Positions 39,001-47,295 of a DNA stretch of 64,000 bases are shown here, piece after piece (within the stretch, counting starts at the first letter, position 1; the number at the start of each line of letters is the position of its first letter). The stretch spans positions 30,858 to 94,857 of the forward strand of contig NZ_DRGM01000049.1 of the NCBI RefSeq assembly GCF_011050055.1, read 5' to 3'. Source of the DNA: Pseudoalteromonas prydzensis (GTDB lineage: Bacteria > Pseudomonadota > Gammaproteobacteria > Enterobacterales > Alteromonadaceae). The translations under genes and the position numbers were made by a program. A model generated the notes under the pieces. That model made no database searches, was not told the DNA's origin, and saw only the letters and a list, made by a program, of their open reading frames with translations.

Positions 39001-39820
39001 GAGTTGATCCGTTTTTACTATCAGTCGCTTGGAATTCAACTTCGTACTGACCAATGGCCGTCATAGTTACGGCTTTATTGAACGTATAGCCAGTTGCTAC
39101 GTCACCTCCTATGTCATCTAATATCTCTTCCGTCCAAGTCGAGGTACCAGTTTTACGATAACGAGCTTTAACGTCAAAAATGGCATCCGAATCAGGATCT
39201 TGCCAGATCGATTGAAACATTACACTTTCATTTACTCTAATATTAGAAGGAGTAACATCAGATCGTATTAAAGAAGGGCTTGAGTTAGTTAGCTCATTCG
39301 TAATAGTTACTGTTTCGCTCTCAAGTGTACAATACTTCTTTTTATCAGTATTTAAAACGACTGCAATAAAGACATAGTATTTATCTTCGTCAATGTTTCC
39401 AACTGGCTTCGATATAAATCCAGCAGTTGAACCATGAAGAGCTTTCGAACTGGAACGTGTTATTTCATTTTGGTTCGAGTTATATAATATGAATTGAGCT
39501 GTTAGATTTTCATGTATCGCATTTCGAGGGTATCTAAACTTAAAGAGGGCAGTATTCTCTGTGGTTTCATAAACAGATACATCACCTGAGTTTAATATGC
39601 TTTCGGAAACCATATCTCTAACTTCTGGACTACTACACCTATCAAACTGCAAAGATAGAGAGTTATCAGAAATTACTAAAGTTGCATATGCACTACTCGA
39701 AAGCATTGAAACTATAGAGTAAAACAAGAAAGATAACATAATCTTCAATAAGTTTTTCACAGGCACAAATCCGTATTTATTAATTGTTTCTATAACGATT
39801 ATTTTCAGCTTGATTGACAC
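36044..39820 (-). CDS. Large secreted multidomain protein with C-terminal Tox-REase-7-like nuclease
   Basis: 1258 residues from a GTG at 39820; a GTG 20 codons later would give a tighter signal peptide (hydrophobic stretch ending SSSAYA near residue 47). Two Ig/cadherin-like repeats lie near 190-400 (DPDSDAIFDVKARY and DQDSTEIIDVTAYY). Next is a divergent InlB B-repeat (YKFSQWSTSGQC, near 560), then a coiled region and a cysteine-rich stretch. The last 120 residues (GKAGEKIVAENY, then SLTEVKNVKEQGLTLQIKDN and YAKDKGIKFNLYI) fit the Tox-REase-7 restriction-fold nuclease, with the E-V-K catalytic motif. A likely polymorphic toxin acting on competing cells. Confidence 0.75.
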   Translation of the reverse strand: MSIKLKIIVIETINKYGFVPVKNLLKIMLSFLFYSIVSMLSSSAYATLVISDNSLSLQFDRCSSPEVRDMVSESILNSGDVSVYETTENTALFKFRYPRNAIHENLTAQFILYNSNQNEITRSSSKALHGSTAGFISKPVGNIDEDKYYVFIAVVLNTDKKKYCTLESETVTITNELTNSSPSLIRSDVTPSNIRVNESVMFQSIWQDPDSDAIFDVKARYRKTGTSTWTEEILDDIGGDVATGYTFNKAVTMTAIGQYEVEFQATDSKNGSTQDTTVYQGNVKFLVKESSNEPPEHVSSSFSPTAIKVDENITFEAVWKDQDSTEIIDVTAYYYDSVLNISDSVILDDIEGDVKTGYTFRKTVPINAKGTYSVTFSASDNDGNTTSFSRGFSPDGEPTEFTVISNDNNLPKPEFKFSGNEIPQILFIGQSYEYSLSFTSDLTDKAKCSVLFYEEDNLILEQTLVVTNGQKIVDTPQASQVNRNYKIVCQTFTGNLNNPTELSEESVWEFQIKQEDNYSLNVGSENGSVTGEGINCPNDCTESYTQESVTNSLTAAPNTGYKFSQWSTSGQCSYQGDLLQSSINITLSGDCTVTASFTTISDSAPILTITQNLESCLTRTDKKCVVLGQTATLKFDIFDNNNNLSMLDVNWDGIDSPEKSHNISGGNTSVESSYIFTNADIADCPNNEYYRNDEVCWKKDIIVTATAYDASNNPSNVFSQEFILYDNDGYNLAKEALENANKELEDKENLLEQQTSQEISYASEIASLSNSCQLNKKFNWEDKNSLLEYDPFRVIDGKPEYCRKDRATLISCASIDSQCSALAGLGAGINYEIKTTYDYESYVVSADCKNYPARVESSYTIDGVKTEYETKFVNNHTQKIDYLTSVSNRLKDELITQGSDRYVGKCNLDDYKEWGLSDWQKAIESHPDFEETIQTILRKTDFSLNQVVKIRIEFKKGQAKALMDFVSAYAELPSDVAAVIGSSLKFVRDSWDDPSGTADRLVENTGELNEFASQLYQEFIDAVPLIPAAISHWSLEDLAYTNGYAQTRISLEIGVTLVSGGSAQGAKWAVKYGKATKYSDIKWMTSLINAVNSYKYGVKASKKVLNSLSPDSSNKFRETFRLGTDKDKQEAANLFHKDVGNKELVDEIENNVGKRAQALGKAGEKIVAENYNIGTRTTFEIDGRTRISDGYIKGESLTEVKNVKEQGLTLQIKDNIQYAKDKGIKFNLYIRESAYLSKPLLKAVNTGDIKIIFVDMPH

Positions 39821-40057
39821 AACCTAAAACATATCATCAAGCTTACAATATGATCACTTGAGTTATAAAATATGATCAATTGAGTTACATTGTCAAACTA
39901 TAAGTTATTAATAAATATTGTTATTTTGTATTTTTGATTGAAGTGGAAGAATTGGAGGAAATGCAAGAATTGCACTTTGCCATAAAGTAAGTTTTGAGAA
40001 AAGTAGACATCAGAACATCCTAAAAGTATTCTCATATTTAAAGTTGTAGGAGAACTT

Positions 40058-40888
40058 ATGAGTAAAGAAAATTTGGAGAGCGTTACAGAGTTATGGATGA
40101 GAGTTTTAGCAAAATGCAACGAAAAAAATATTAATATAACCGCAGAGTCTAAAACATACTTTTTTGTTAGCTATTCAAGCCTGCTAAGAAATGTAAAATC
40201 AACTCAAAAAATAAAACCTATCTATGTAAAAAAATTGGCTGAATTTTTGGAAGTATCTGAACTACAAATTTTAGATTGGCACGAAAACAAGGACGTAACT
40301 AGCTTAGCTGAAGATAGTGAAAATGCTTTTGAAAGTTCAACAAATGTGATTGAACAAACAAAAAGCGCTTTTGGAGCTGGAAAAAGAACTAAGATTATTA
40401 TTTTCTTAGCGACCTGTTTATTAACTTTGCTCTGCCTTTCATATTACTTATTAAACTATAACACTACCCTCAACAGTGAAAAAGGTCGTATGTATTTCGG
40501 TGAAGGTACTGATATTTCACTATCTATGTCTAAAGTAGGAGATGACTTTCAATTACCATTATATAACTATGATTTTAAAAATGTTGAAATTAAAGTTGAG
40601 GAAGAGAAGATACACATTACAGCTGATATAGATACTTCTAGGATTGAAGCCCCTACGATAACATACATTGGGAAGTTTGAAGCCTCGGGATTGTATTTGG
40701 ATGGGAATGCAGCAGTTACTTATAAGATCTTGATAAATGCCAACAATGAAGCTTGGATTGGCGTCATGATGCTGAAAATAGAAACATTGGAATCTCCAAA
40801 AGGTTATTGGTTAACTATACTTAATGATCCAGACGATGAAACCTTCGGTAAATTTTTGTTTGGCGATGCTTATTTACATAAACATTAG
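40058..40888 (+). CDS. Membrane-anchored protein with N-terminal HTH-like region
   Basis: 276 residues with an AGGAG site before the ATG. Residues 1-80 look like a phage-type helix-turn-helix (IKPIYVKKLAEFLEVSELQILDW), followed by a linker, one transmembrane helix (about 111-131) and an extracytoplasmic domain of 140 residues with no match I can name. The layout resembles membrane-bound one-component regulators such as ToxR or CadC. Divergent from the large secreted protein, so it could control it; this is inference. Confidence 0.5.
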   Translation: MSKENLESVTELWMRVLAKCNEKNINITAESKTYFFVSYSSLLRNVKSTQKIKPIYVKKLAEFLEVSELQILDWHENKDVTSLAEDSENAFESSTNVIEQTKSAFGAGKRTKIIIFLATCLLTLLCLSYYLLNYNTTLNSEKGRMYFGEGTDISLSMSKVGDDFQLPLYNYDFKNVEIKVEEEKIHITADIDTSRIEAPTITYIGKFEASGLYLDGNAAVTYKILINANNEAWIGVMMLKIETLESPKGYWLTILNDPDDETFGKFLFGDAYLHKH

Positions 40889-40939
40889 TTGGATATTAAT
40901 GATAGTTACACTGATTTTGTTAAGGGGGAAAAGGCTAAA

Positions 40940-41695
40940 TTACTTTAATTCCTTCTTCACCGTCCCCCAAGCCATATTCAAAGCCTTGGCTTTTTCTTCT
41001 TCTTGCTTTTTTAATTTTTCACTCAGTCCAGCGAGCCGATCTGAGTGATATAGCTTCATTAACTTCAAGTATGCTGCCTTATACTGCTTTAAACTTTCCC
41101 CTTGACCTAAGCCTAAGATCTCACACGCATCAGCAAACACTAATGGATTGAGATGTCGGTTGTTACTACTCGATTGTGAACTTGAGGACTGCTTAGAGTT
41201 AGCTTGGTTTTGATTGTTACTTTGTTCACGTGAGTAGCGCTCTCGCTCTTTGCGAAGATTTTCAGTTTCGCGCTTTATAGCCTCTTCGGCTTCACGTCTT
41301 TGTCTTTGAATATCTTGTTCTGCTTGATATTTCTGATTTCGTAATTCTTCTTCCACTTGTCGCTTTTGCTCATATAATTCACGCTGCGCTTGGTGTTTTT
41401 GTTCTTCAATATTTGAGGCATAAGCGCTACTTAATTTTCGTAATCGAACTGCTCCTATTACGTCACTCAACCGCATGCGAATAAATGTTAACGGTCGATT
41501 GAAATTTAAAATAATACCAATGACAAAAAACACAGTCGCAAAGTTTCTGTTTTCTAATTCAGAAACAATTATCCATACTCCCAAGAGTGGGAATAAACCG
41601 ATCAACATAAGTACTGGATTTAATCGCACATACAATTTACCAATTAAATAGCCTAACAATATAAAACCAGCCGCACCAAAAAGGAGTGAAGTCAT
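40940..41695 (-). CDS. Membrane-anchored J-domain-like protein with HSD in place of HPD
   Basis: 251 residues from the ATG at 41695, which follows AAAGGT. Three hydrophobic segments lie in the first 75 residues, then a long charged coiled coil (EEQKHQAQRELYEQKRQVEE and onward), then a C-terminal J-like domain (ACEILGLGQGESLKQYKAAY, LMKLYHSDRLAGLSEKLKKQ). The canonical His-Pro-Asp tripeptide is His-Ser-Asp, so stimulation of DnaK may be altered. Its start overlaps the preceding small membrane gene by four bases. Part of the coupling-protein operon. Confidence 0.7.
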   Translation of the reverse strand: MTSLLFGAAGFILLGYLIGKLYVRLNPVLMLIGLFPLLGVWIIVSELENRNFATVFFVIGIILNFNRPLTFIRMRLSDVIGAVRLRKLSSAYASNIEEQKHQAQRELYEQKRQVEEELRNQKYQAEQDIQRQRREAEEAIKRETENLRKERERYSREQSNNQNQANSKQSSSSQSSSNNRHLNPLVFADACEILGLGQGESLKQYKAAYLKLMKLYHSDRLAGLSEKLKKQEEEKAKALNMAWGTVKKELK

Positions 41696-41922
41696 AATTG
41701 TTGCACCTTTTTGTAAAGTGGTTTCCATGTATGAATGAGGAAGCCGACAACAAAAGCTGCGGTTAACGGCCACCAATTAAGATCTGAAATAAGAGTCAAT
41801 ATAGGTAATAAAAAAAGTATCACGATAATGCCTATTATCGAAATACCATTTCTAAAAAACCAGCCGATGAATAGTCCGATAAACCAAAAGAAGCCTAAAA
41901 AAATGAGTGTGTCTGTATTCAT
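41692..41922 (-). CDS. Small membrane protein in the coupling-protein operon
   Basis: 76 residues, nearly all in three hydrophobic helices (FLGFFWFIGLFIGWFF; IGIIVILFLLPILTLI; WPLTAAFVVGFLIHTW). Overlaps the downstream J-like gene (ATGA) and follows the VirD4-like gene by two bases. The coupling ATPase here has no membrane helices of its own, so this protein may supply its membrane anchor. That role is inference. Confidence 0.55.
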   Translation of the reverse strand: MNTDTLIFLGFFWFIGLFIGWFFRNGISIIGIIVILFLLPILTLISDLNWWPLTAAFVVGFLIHTWKPLYKKVQQL

Positions 41923-41924
41923 CC

Positions 41925-43385
41925 CTATAACCTCAACGTAGTATCAAAATCTAGCGTGATTGACGTCTTACTTGTTTGTGCTGGTGCTTTTTTAGTGAAC
42001 CGTAAATAACGTCCATGCTCAAAGTAGCTCATACAGGTAATAATGGTTGGTTGCTTGTAAGTTGATATAAACACTGCTTGATTACTTTGCATCGTTCTGA
42101 GTTGATCAGGTGCTAATAATGGCATGTGTGCATAGGATGTTTGAATATCCGTAAAGTTTTCACGCTGGCTAATAGTGCGCTCTCCAATCACCTTTGAAAA
42201 TTCGGTATTGGTATCTAAATCGCTTCCTCTAAAAATAAGGTAACTGCCAATACCTGCTTTAATGGCTTTTGCTTTTTGCTCGCCGTATTTGTCGTCAAGT
42301 TGTGAGATCCCTTGAAAAACCAGTGAGAGCGAAACACGGTACTTGCGTACATTATTAATGCTAGTATTGAAGTCATTAATGTAACAATTTCCCATTTCAT
42401 CAAGAAATCCAAAAATATCGAGTTCGTTTGGTGTCGGTTTGTGAGCCATCACAGTAGATAAAAAACGTGTATAAAATAAGTCGATTATGAACTGATAATA
42501 GGCTTGTTTAGATTCGGAAAAGTTTAAATAGATAATAACTTTTTGATTTCGAATATTTTTCAAATCTAAGCTATCGGTACGCATTAATTCTCGAACATTT
42601 TGATTATTGAGTTGCTTCAGGGCTGTTTTACAAATGGTGACATAGCTACTGAGCATTTTTTCGTTATTAGTGGTGATCCCTAACCAAGACTCCCAAAGTG
42701 ATCGATCATCTGAGTCAAATGGGTTAATAGAGTTTTCAGCTACCCAATTATCAAGGCTAGTTCCATCACTGCCAAATCGTAAAACCAGAGAGTTTAACTC
42801 AACCAGATTAAGGTTATTTGGCTGAGAGTAGGCTAGGCATTTAGCTAAAACTTCGAGTATTGAAATTGCGCCTTCGTTCCACATAGGCTCTTTGTCTGAG
42901 CCATATTTTGACATAATGATAGAGGCACATATTTGCTCTATTTCAATGGTATGTCGTGCATCTAAACCAACAAAAGGGTTAAAACGTGAAGACGATGGCA
43001 AGTCTTCGGGGCATAAACGCACAATACGAAAACCCCTTGAGACTAAATGACCACTGGTGAGTTGATAGACTTCACTACTGGGGTCATTCACTACTATAGA
43101 GCAATCAGATGAGCCGAGTTCTAATATTGTTGGGATAATAAAAGCTGTTGTTTTTCCTGAGCCTGGTTTAGCGATCACGGCTACATGTTCAAATGAATCT
43201 TTGAGTGACAAGCGTTTATCATTTCCGTTAATCAGCAAGCCTTTGTTGCTGGTTGAGAACATTGAGGTCAGTTCAGCTTTATTGGCAAAACGCGCTCCTT
43301 GCTCTTGTACCAGTAATTTTTTCTTGGCAATAAAGTTTCCAATACTAAACAGGCTTGAAAAAGTATCTTTGATGATTTTAGACAT
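41925..43385 (-). CDS. Type IV coupling protein (VirD4/TraG-like ATPase)
   Basis: 486 residues. Walker A is AVIAKPGSGKTTAFIIPTI near residue 75, Walker B FGFLDEMGN near 322, and there is a conserved NDPSSEVYQ near 105 after the first strand. These fit the VirD4/TraD family that brings relaxase-bound DNA to a conjugation pore. Unusually, no N-terminal transmembrane helices are visible. Sits two genes downstream of the relaxase, within the mobilisation operon. Uses standard code throughout. Confidence 0.85.
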   Translation of the reverse strand: MSKIIKDTFSSLFSIGNFIAKKKLLVQEQGARFANKAELTSMFSTSNKGLLINGNDKRLSLKDSFEHVAVIAKPGSGKTTAFIIPTILELGSSDCSIVVNDPSSEVYQLTSGHLVSRGFRIVRLCPEDLPSSSRFNPFVGLDARHTIEIEQICASIIMSKYGSDKEPMWNEGAISILEVLAKCLAYSQPNNLNLVELNSLVLRFGSDGTSLDNWVAENSINPFDSDDRSLWESWLGITTNNEKMLSSYVTICKTALKQLNNQNVRELMRTDSLDLKNIRNQKVIIYLNFSESKQAYYQFIIDLFYTRFLSTVMAHKPTPNELDIFGFLDEMGNCYINDFNTSINNVRKYRVSLSLVFQGISQLDDKYGEQKAKAIKAGIGSYLIFRGSDLDTNTEFSKVIGERTISQRENFTDIQTSYAHMPLLAPDQLRTMQSNQAVFISTYKQPTIITCMSYFEHGRYLRFTKKAPAQTSKTSITLDFDTTLRL

Positions 43386-43387
43386 AA

Positions 43388-43723
43388 TCAGCGCTCCCTA
43401 TTGCAAGAGTGATTTTTATTTATGTTAGAGCGCGCACGACTTTTTCTTTGCTTAGCAATTTGTTGGTTTCGTTGAAGGGTTTGTTGCTGCTTTTGTTCGA
43501 CTTGTTGAGCGAGTTCATGATTTTGTTTTTGTTTTACATGTAAACGAGATTTTCGTCGTTGTTTTGATTGTTCATTTTGCTGAGCAAGTACTTCGGCTTT
43601 TTCATCTGCTTTTTGAGATGAAGCTGGTTTAATATAAGGAGGCTGATCATCACTGACTTCTTGACCCGCACGACTTGCAGAAAAGAAGCTAAATAAGCCA
43701 TCAAAAAAGCCAAAGATATCCAT
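43388..43723 (-). CDS. Small Gln/Lys-rich protein of the mobilisation operon
   Basis: 111 residues, with a short hydrophobic N-terminus (MDIFGFFDGLFSFFSASRAG) and a long Gln/Lys/Arg-rich coiled coil. It lies between the relaxase and coupling-protein genes. Ends in TGA two bases before the next ATG, so UGA is a genuine stop in this operon. Function unknown; perhaps a DNA-binding or bridging protein. Confidence 0.6.
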   Translation of the reverse strand: MDIFGFFDGLFSFFSASRAGQEVSDDQPPYIKPASSQKADEKAEVLAQQNEQSKQRRKSRLHVKQKQNHELAQQVEQKQQQTLQRNQQIAKQRKSRARSNINKNHSCNRER

Positions 43724-43741
43724 ATACTCACCTATAAATAG

Positions 43742-44695
43742 TTAGCGTTCAAAATCATTATTGTTTTGTTTGTTGTCATTGTCTTTTCTATTACTGCGCT
43801 GTGTATTCACCTGCGCTTTTCTACGTTCTACTTCATCATTGTTAGTCTGTGATTTATCATCGCTTTGTTTCGATGAAGGTGATGGTTTTTCATCTTTTTG
43901 TTTGTGTTTCGATTGTGATGAGAGAGATTCAATTTGAGTAAAGGCTTCTTCTAATCCGAGTGTTTTTAAGCGATACTTTTTATTATCAAAGTTGGTTATA
44001 AAGCCAATAGTATTTCCACGGTTATACATTTCAATATTCTGCTCAGCTAAAGAAGTAAAAACATCATTCATTGATCGACTTTGTGAAAAAATATCACGGA
44101 GTGTTTGAGTGACTTTTTCTTTCTTTTCAAGTCGCCCACCTTTGCGTTGTACTTCACCAGCCTTGTTTGATTGCTTTTGCTTTTTTTGTTCATGAGTCGC
44201 ATTTAAAAGAATATCTTGTTCAAGTTCTGGGTAGGTTTCAATGACGTATTTTTCTGTTTCTTTTTTAACTTTATCAAATTCGAATTTGGTTAAACGCTGG
44301 TTTTTCGATGAGTCAATTTCATTACTACTGATCATTAAATGAAAATGTACGTTGTTACTTTTTTCATCATGCAAATAGCCTGTTACTAGATTATGCTCAC
44401 AGCGTTTTTGGGCATATCGTTGAACAATATCAAAAAGTCGCTGCTTTTCTTGCTCTAGAGTTAATTGTGATGATTTCGTGATAGAAATGATTTCATGAAA
44501 TAGATAATTGCCATTTTTTCGAGATCGTACTTTTTGAGCATTTGCTGAAAATTCAGCAACGATATCTTTATCTTTTCGTGCATAAATATTTTGAGTGAAA
44601 AAATCATATTCACTATTTTGTGATGAGCCATTTTTCATGTAATGGTAGAGTTGCGAAAAGCTTCGGCTTTTACGACTCATCGACTTTATAATCAT
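43742..44695 (-). CDS. Mobilisation relaxase (MobA/MOBP-like)
   Basis: 317 residues. The N-terminal relaxase domain shows the three-histidine metal motif as NVHFHLMIS near residue 120. Candidate catalytic tyrosines are in FSQLYHYMKNG near residue 15. The C-terminus is a Ser/Asn/Gln-rich disordered tail. It nicks oriT and pilots the strand. Overlaps the MobC-like gene by four bases. No primase or helicase domain is attached, as in mobilisable elements. Confidence 0.85.
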   Translation of the reverse strand: MIIKSMSRKSRSFSQLYHYMKNGSSQNSEYDFFTQNIYARKDKDIVAEFSANAQKVRSRKNGNYLFHEIISITKSSQLTLEQEKQRLFDIVQRYAQKRCEHNLVTGYLHDEKSNNVHFHLMISSNEIDSSKNQRLTKFEFDKVKKETEKYVIETYPELEQDILLNATHEQKKQKQSNKAGEVQRKGGRLEKKEKVTQTLRDIFSQSRSMNDVFTSLAEQNIEMYNRGNTIGFITNFDNKKYRLKTLGLEEAFTQIESLSSQSKHKQKDEKPSPSSKQSDDKSQTNNDEVERRKAQVNTQRSNRKDNDNKQNNNDFER

Positions 44696-45063
44696 TTATT
44701 CGCTTCCTTTGTAATAAAGGTAGCTATGCCATCTTCAAGCTTTTTTAATTCCATTAATAAATCACGTTCATCAACCATTACTTTTAATGTGTTCGAACGA
44801 TGGGCAATTTGATTAATGTTATTAGCAACATTGCGCAGTAAATATTTCATTTCTTTTATTTCATTTTGCAGTTGGGATGAAATAAACGGGGATTTATTTA
44901 GGTGATGTTGAACCAGTTGGGCGATAAATGAGGTTGGTTTGGTGTGATTGAGATCAGCAAGATAGCTCACTTTAGTAAACTCATCAGCAGATAGACTTAT
45001 GTTGATTCGCTTTCGCTGATCAACATAGTCATCTAAATATTGCTTTCTCTTTGCACTTACCAA
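44692..45063 (-). CDS. MobC-like relaxosome accessory protein
   Basis: 123 residues. The ribbon-helix-helix-like N-terminus (KRINISLSADEFTKVSYLA) and the LLRNVANNINQIAHRSN stretch near residue 80 are typical of MobC proteins, which bind oriT and help the relaxase. First gene of the minus-strand mobilisation operon. Its upstream region is the candidate oriT. Confidence 0.8.
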   Translation of the reverse strand: MVSAKRKQYLDDYVDQRKRINISLSADEFTKVSYLADLNHTKPTSFIAQLVQHHLNKSPFISSQLQNEIKEMKYLLRNVANNINQIAHRSNTLKVMVDERDLLMELKKLEDGIATFITKEANK

Positions 45064-45480
45064 CAGTATGCTTCCTCAAATTAGTTTAGGTGTTAATCTA
45101 AAGATTTGGGGGGTAAGGGGAGTCCCCTTATGGGTTCTAGGGCTAGCCCTAGCAAGAGAGCAATTGGTATAGTTGGTTACCAACTTGCAATCTTGCTACT
45201 ACTGTATTAAAGCATAGACACATTAATGTACTTTCGCATTATTTTTAACCCATAAAATTAACAAGAACACTATAATTTCACTTCTCATTTCACTGATATC
45301 GTCACTGCGTGAGTATGTAAAATGAACAAATGGGTAAACGCTCTGATGAACAAGACTGAAACCTAAAGCTAGAGTCTATTGATTGGACTAAAAGAGAGAA
45401 CTACATTATGAATTCTTTTTTACTACTTGAATAAATAAAAATTAGCCTTATTTATTAGTTTTAATAAAAGGAGAATTAAT
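45064..45480. other. Intergenic region with candidate oriT
   Basis: About 417 bases between the divergent mobC-like gene and the next gene. It has a cluster of symmetric sequences at 45110-45180: the hairpin TAAGGGGAGTCCCCTTA, the 16-bp palindrome CTAGGGCTAGCCCTAG, and a TTGGTA/TACCAA pair. Such structures next to mobC/mobA usually mark the transfer origin. The nic site cannot be fixed by eye. The rest (45200-45470) shows nothing clear except an AAGGAG site before the next gene. Confidence 0.5.
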
Positions 45481-46029
45481 TTGTATAAAACTGAATTTAT
45501 TGAAGCTGTAAAAAGAAGTTCTAGGCTTGGTCTCACCGTACCAGATGTTGGTTCTTGTGATAGCTCGAGTTTTCTTCAAAAGACAAATCCAATAGAACTT
45601 GCTACAGTCATTAAAAAAGAAATGGGGCTGTTAACAGAGAAAGAAATCGTTGGACAGTGCTTATCTCTACACTATAGATTAAAGCAAGTATTTACGGATT
45701 TTTTTGACTGCCCAATTTTTTATACTATCGGGTATGTTGAATTTAAAAACTCAACTATGTTCAAACAAACCGAAGAATCTCTCGTTGAAATGCTAAAAAC
45801 AGGAGTTGAAGGAGAAGTAAGCTTACACGCTTGGTTGACTCTTCCTTCTATGGAAGTGCTTGATTTCAGCCTGCCAACATCATATGCCAAAGTAAACAAC
45901 ATTCCAGAAGGTATTGGCTCTGCAATTGCTGAACAGGCAAACAAGTTAAGTTCGAACGGAATGACATACAAGCCACTTATTGTTGGAGAAGATTTTTTAT
46001 TCAAATCTAAGATAGTACGTTTATTCTAA
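45481..46029 (+). CDS. Hypothetical island protein
   Basis: 182 residues from a TTG at 45481, supported by AAGGAG eight bases upstream. No domain recognised. It contains Cys and aromatic residues around LKQVFTDFFDCPIFYTIGYV and HAWLTLPSMEVLDFSLPTSY, giving the impression of a compact cytoplasmic enzyme-like fold. Followed by a terminator-like hairpin. Cargo of unknown role. Confidence 0.55.
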   Translation: MYKTEFIEAVKRSSRLGLTVPDVGSCDSSSFLQKTNPIELATVIKKEMGLLTEKEIVGQCLSLHYRLKQVFTDFFDCPIFYTIGYVEFKNSTMFKQTEESLVEMLKTGVEGEVSLHAWLTLPSMEVLDFSLPTSYAKVNNIPEGIGSAIAEQANKLSSNGMTYKPLIVGEDFLFKSKIVRLF

Positions 46030-46037
46030 ACAGTTTT

Positions 46038-46079
46038 AAACTGGCCCTGAGACTGTTGTTATGTAACAGGGTTAGTTTT
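46038..46079 (+). terminator. Terminator-like hairpin
   Basis: AAACT...CCCTG pairs with CAGGG...AGTTT, followed by a T-run, nine bases after the preceding stop codon. Confidence 0.65.
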
Positions 46080-46668
46080 GCATTGATTCTAAGTTTATTG
46101 TATTCACTATTTCATCACCTAATAGATTGATTGTCAGCTATTAAGGCTAAGGTGGTTGAGTTTCTTGTTATATTGTTATCACTATTACAATAAAAGTTAA
46201 AATGAACTTACAGAAAATAAAAAGCAAAGTTCAAGATACTATAACATTAGATGTAAGATACAAATCTGCCAAGCTGGAGTAAATAATGTATAACAATAAT
46301 CAAAAGCCATCGTGGAATCACGCAGCCCTAATTCTCGCTAAAAATATTCCTGTGCTATTCGTATAAATAACTGTTCCCTTCAAGTATGAGGGCGGCGTCC
46401 ATGGATATAAAAATGTATTCGGCTATACTTTCTCAGTGAATGCGTTCTTGGGGCGAAATGTTGATTTTATCTTCATTTTCCTATTCTAATTACAATATTC
46501 GGTTGCGTGATGGAAAAGCTGAAGTTTTGACTGGAATAAGATAATTTTGCTCTTCAAGTAATTCAAAGAATTAAACTAGCTTCAGGATAAATTTGTTAAT
46601 TTATATTAAACTTTTTATGTTTGAGGCCGATAATGAAATAGGTACCAATTGTTAAATAGGGAATATTT
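46080..46668. other. Gene-poor stretch
   Basis: No open frame of useful length on either strand, and none appears when UGA is ignored as a stop. Contains AT-rich promoter-like DNA and a GC-richer patch at about 46386-46405. I see no repeats or RNA genes in it. Confidence 0.4.
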
Positions 46669-47241
46669 ATGAAAATACAAAGCGGTTTAGGAAACCCCTC
46701 AGCTCACTTCCAAAGCTTAGAGCAAAATAATCGGCAAGTTATTGTTAATCGCCATTCTAAAAGCGAAGAATTAGTTCCAAACAAATCAGATACATCTGTC
46801 GGGGGGATGCAGACTGAGCGCAGTGACTTTAACGCTTTACTTGCAGTAAAAGAGCTCGATATTAGTAATATTTCACCTCAAGAGTTTACTAGCTTGATCG
46901 CTGATATTACCCGTCTGTCGAGTGAAACAGGTAGGGGAAATGATGAATCTATTAAAGGTTTAAGTAATTTTAGAGTGTCCCTAGAAGTACGTATGGCAAC
47001 GGGGAAATTAGCTCCTAATGCAAAGCTTGATATGCAGCAGTATGTAAATGAGTACACTGAAGAATCTGAAAAGCTATCCAAGCAGGACAATAAAACCTAC
47101 CGTTATTCACCAATATATGCCAATCAGTCTAAACAAGCGATAGACACAATTTTTACGCAATCTAATATCGAAAATTTACAGTTAGAAGCTATTGAGTTTT
47201 TGAAAAAAAGTGGCAGCAGTTTAGTGGATAAAAAAGTGTAA
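46669..47241 (+). CDS. Hypothetical island protein
   Basis: 190 residues, ATG at 46669 after GGGAATATTT. Mostly polar and helical (LSSETGRGNDESIKGLSNFRV, then a Lys/Glu-rich stretch). No signal peptide or membrane helix. No family recognised. A strong terminator follows. Standard code. Confidence 0.5.
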   Translation: MKIQSGLGNPSAHFQSLEQNNRQVIVNRHSKSEELVPNKSDTSVGGMQTERSDFNALLAVKELDISNISPQEFTSLIADITRLSSETGRGNDESIKGLSNFRVSLEVRMATGKLAPNAKLDMQQYVNEYTEESEKLSKQDNKTYRYSPIYANQSKQAIDTIFTQSNIENLQLEAIEFLKKSGSSLVDKKV

Positions 47242-47250
47242 ATTATAAAA

Positions 47251-47280
47251 AATAACGCCAGCAGTATGGCGTTATTTTTA
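47251..47280 (+). terminator. Terminator
   Basis: A perfect ten-base stem AATAACGCCA/TGGCGTTATT with a six-base loop and T-rich tail, between convergent genes. Confidence 0.85.
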
Positions 47281-47295
47281 CGTTAATTCTTAATT

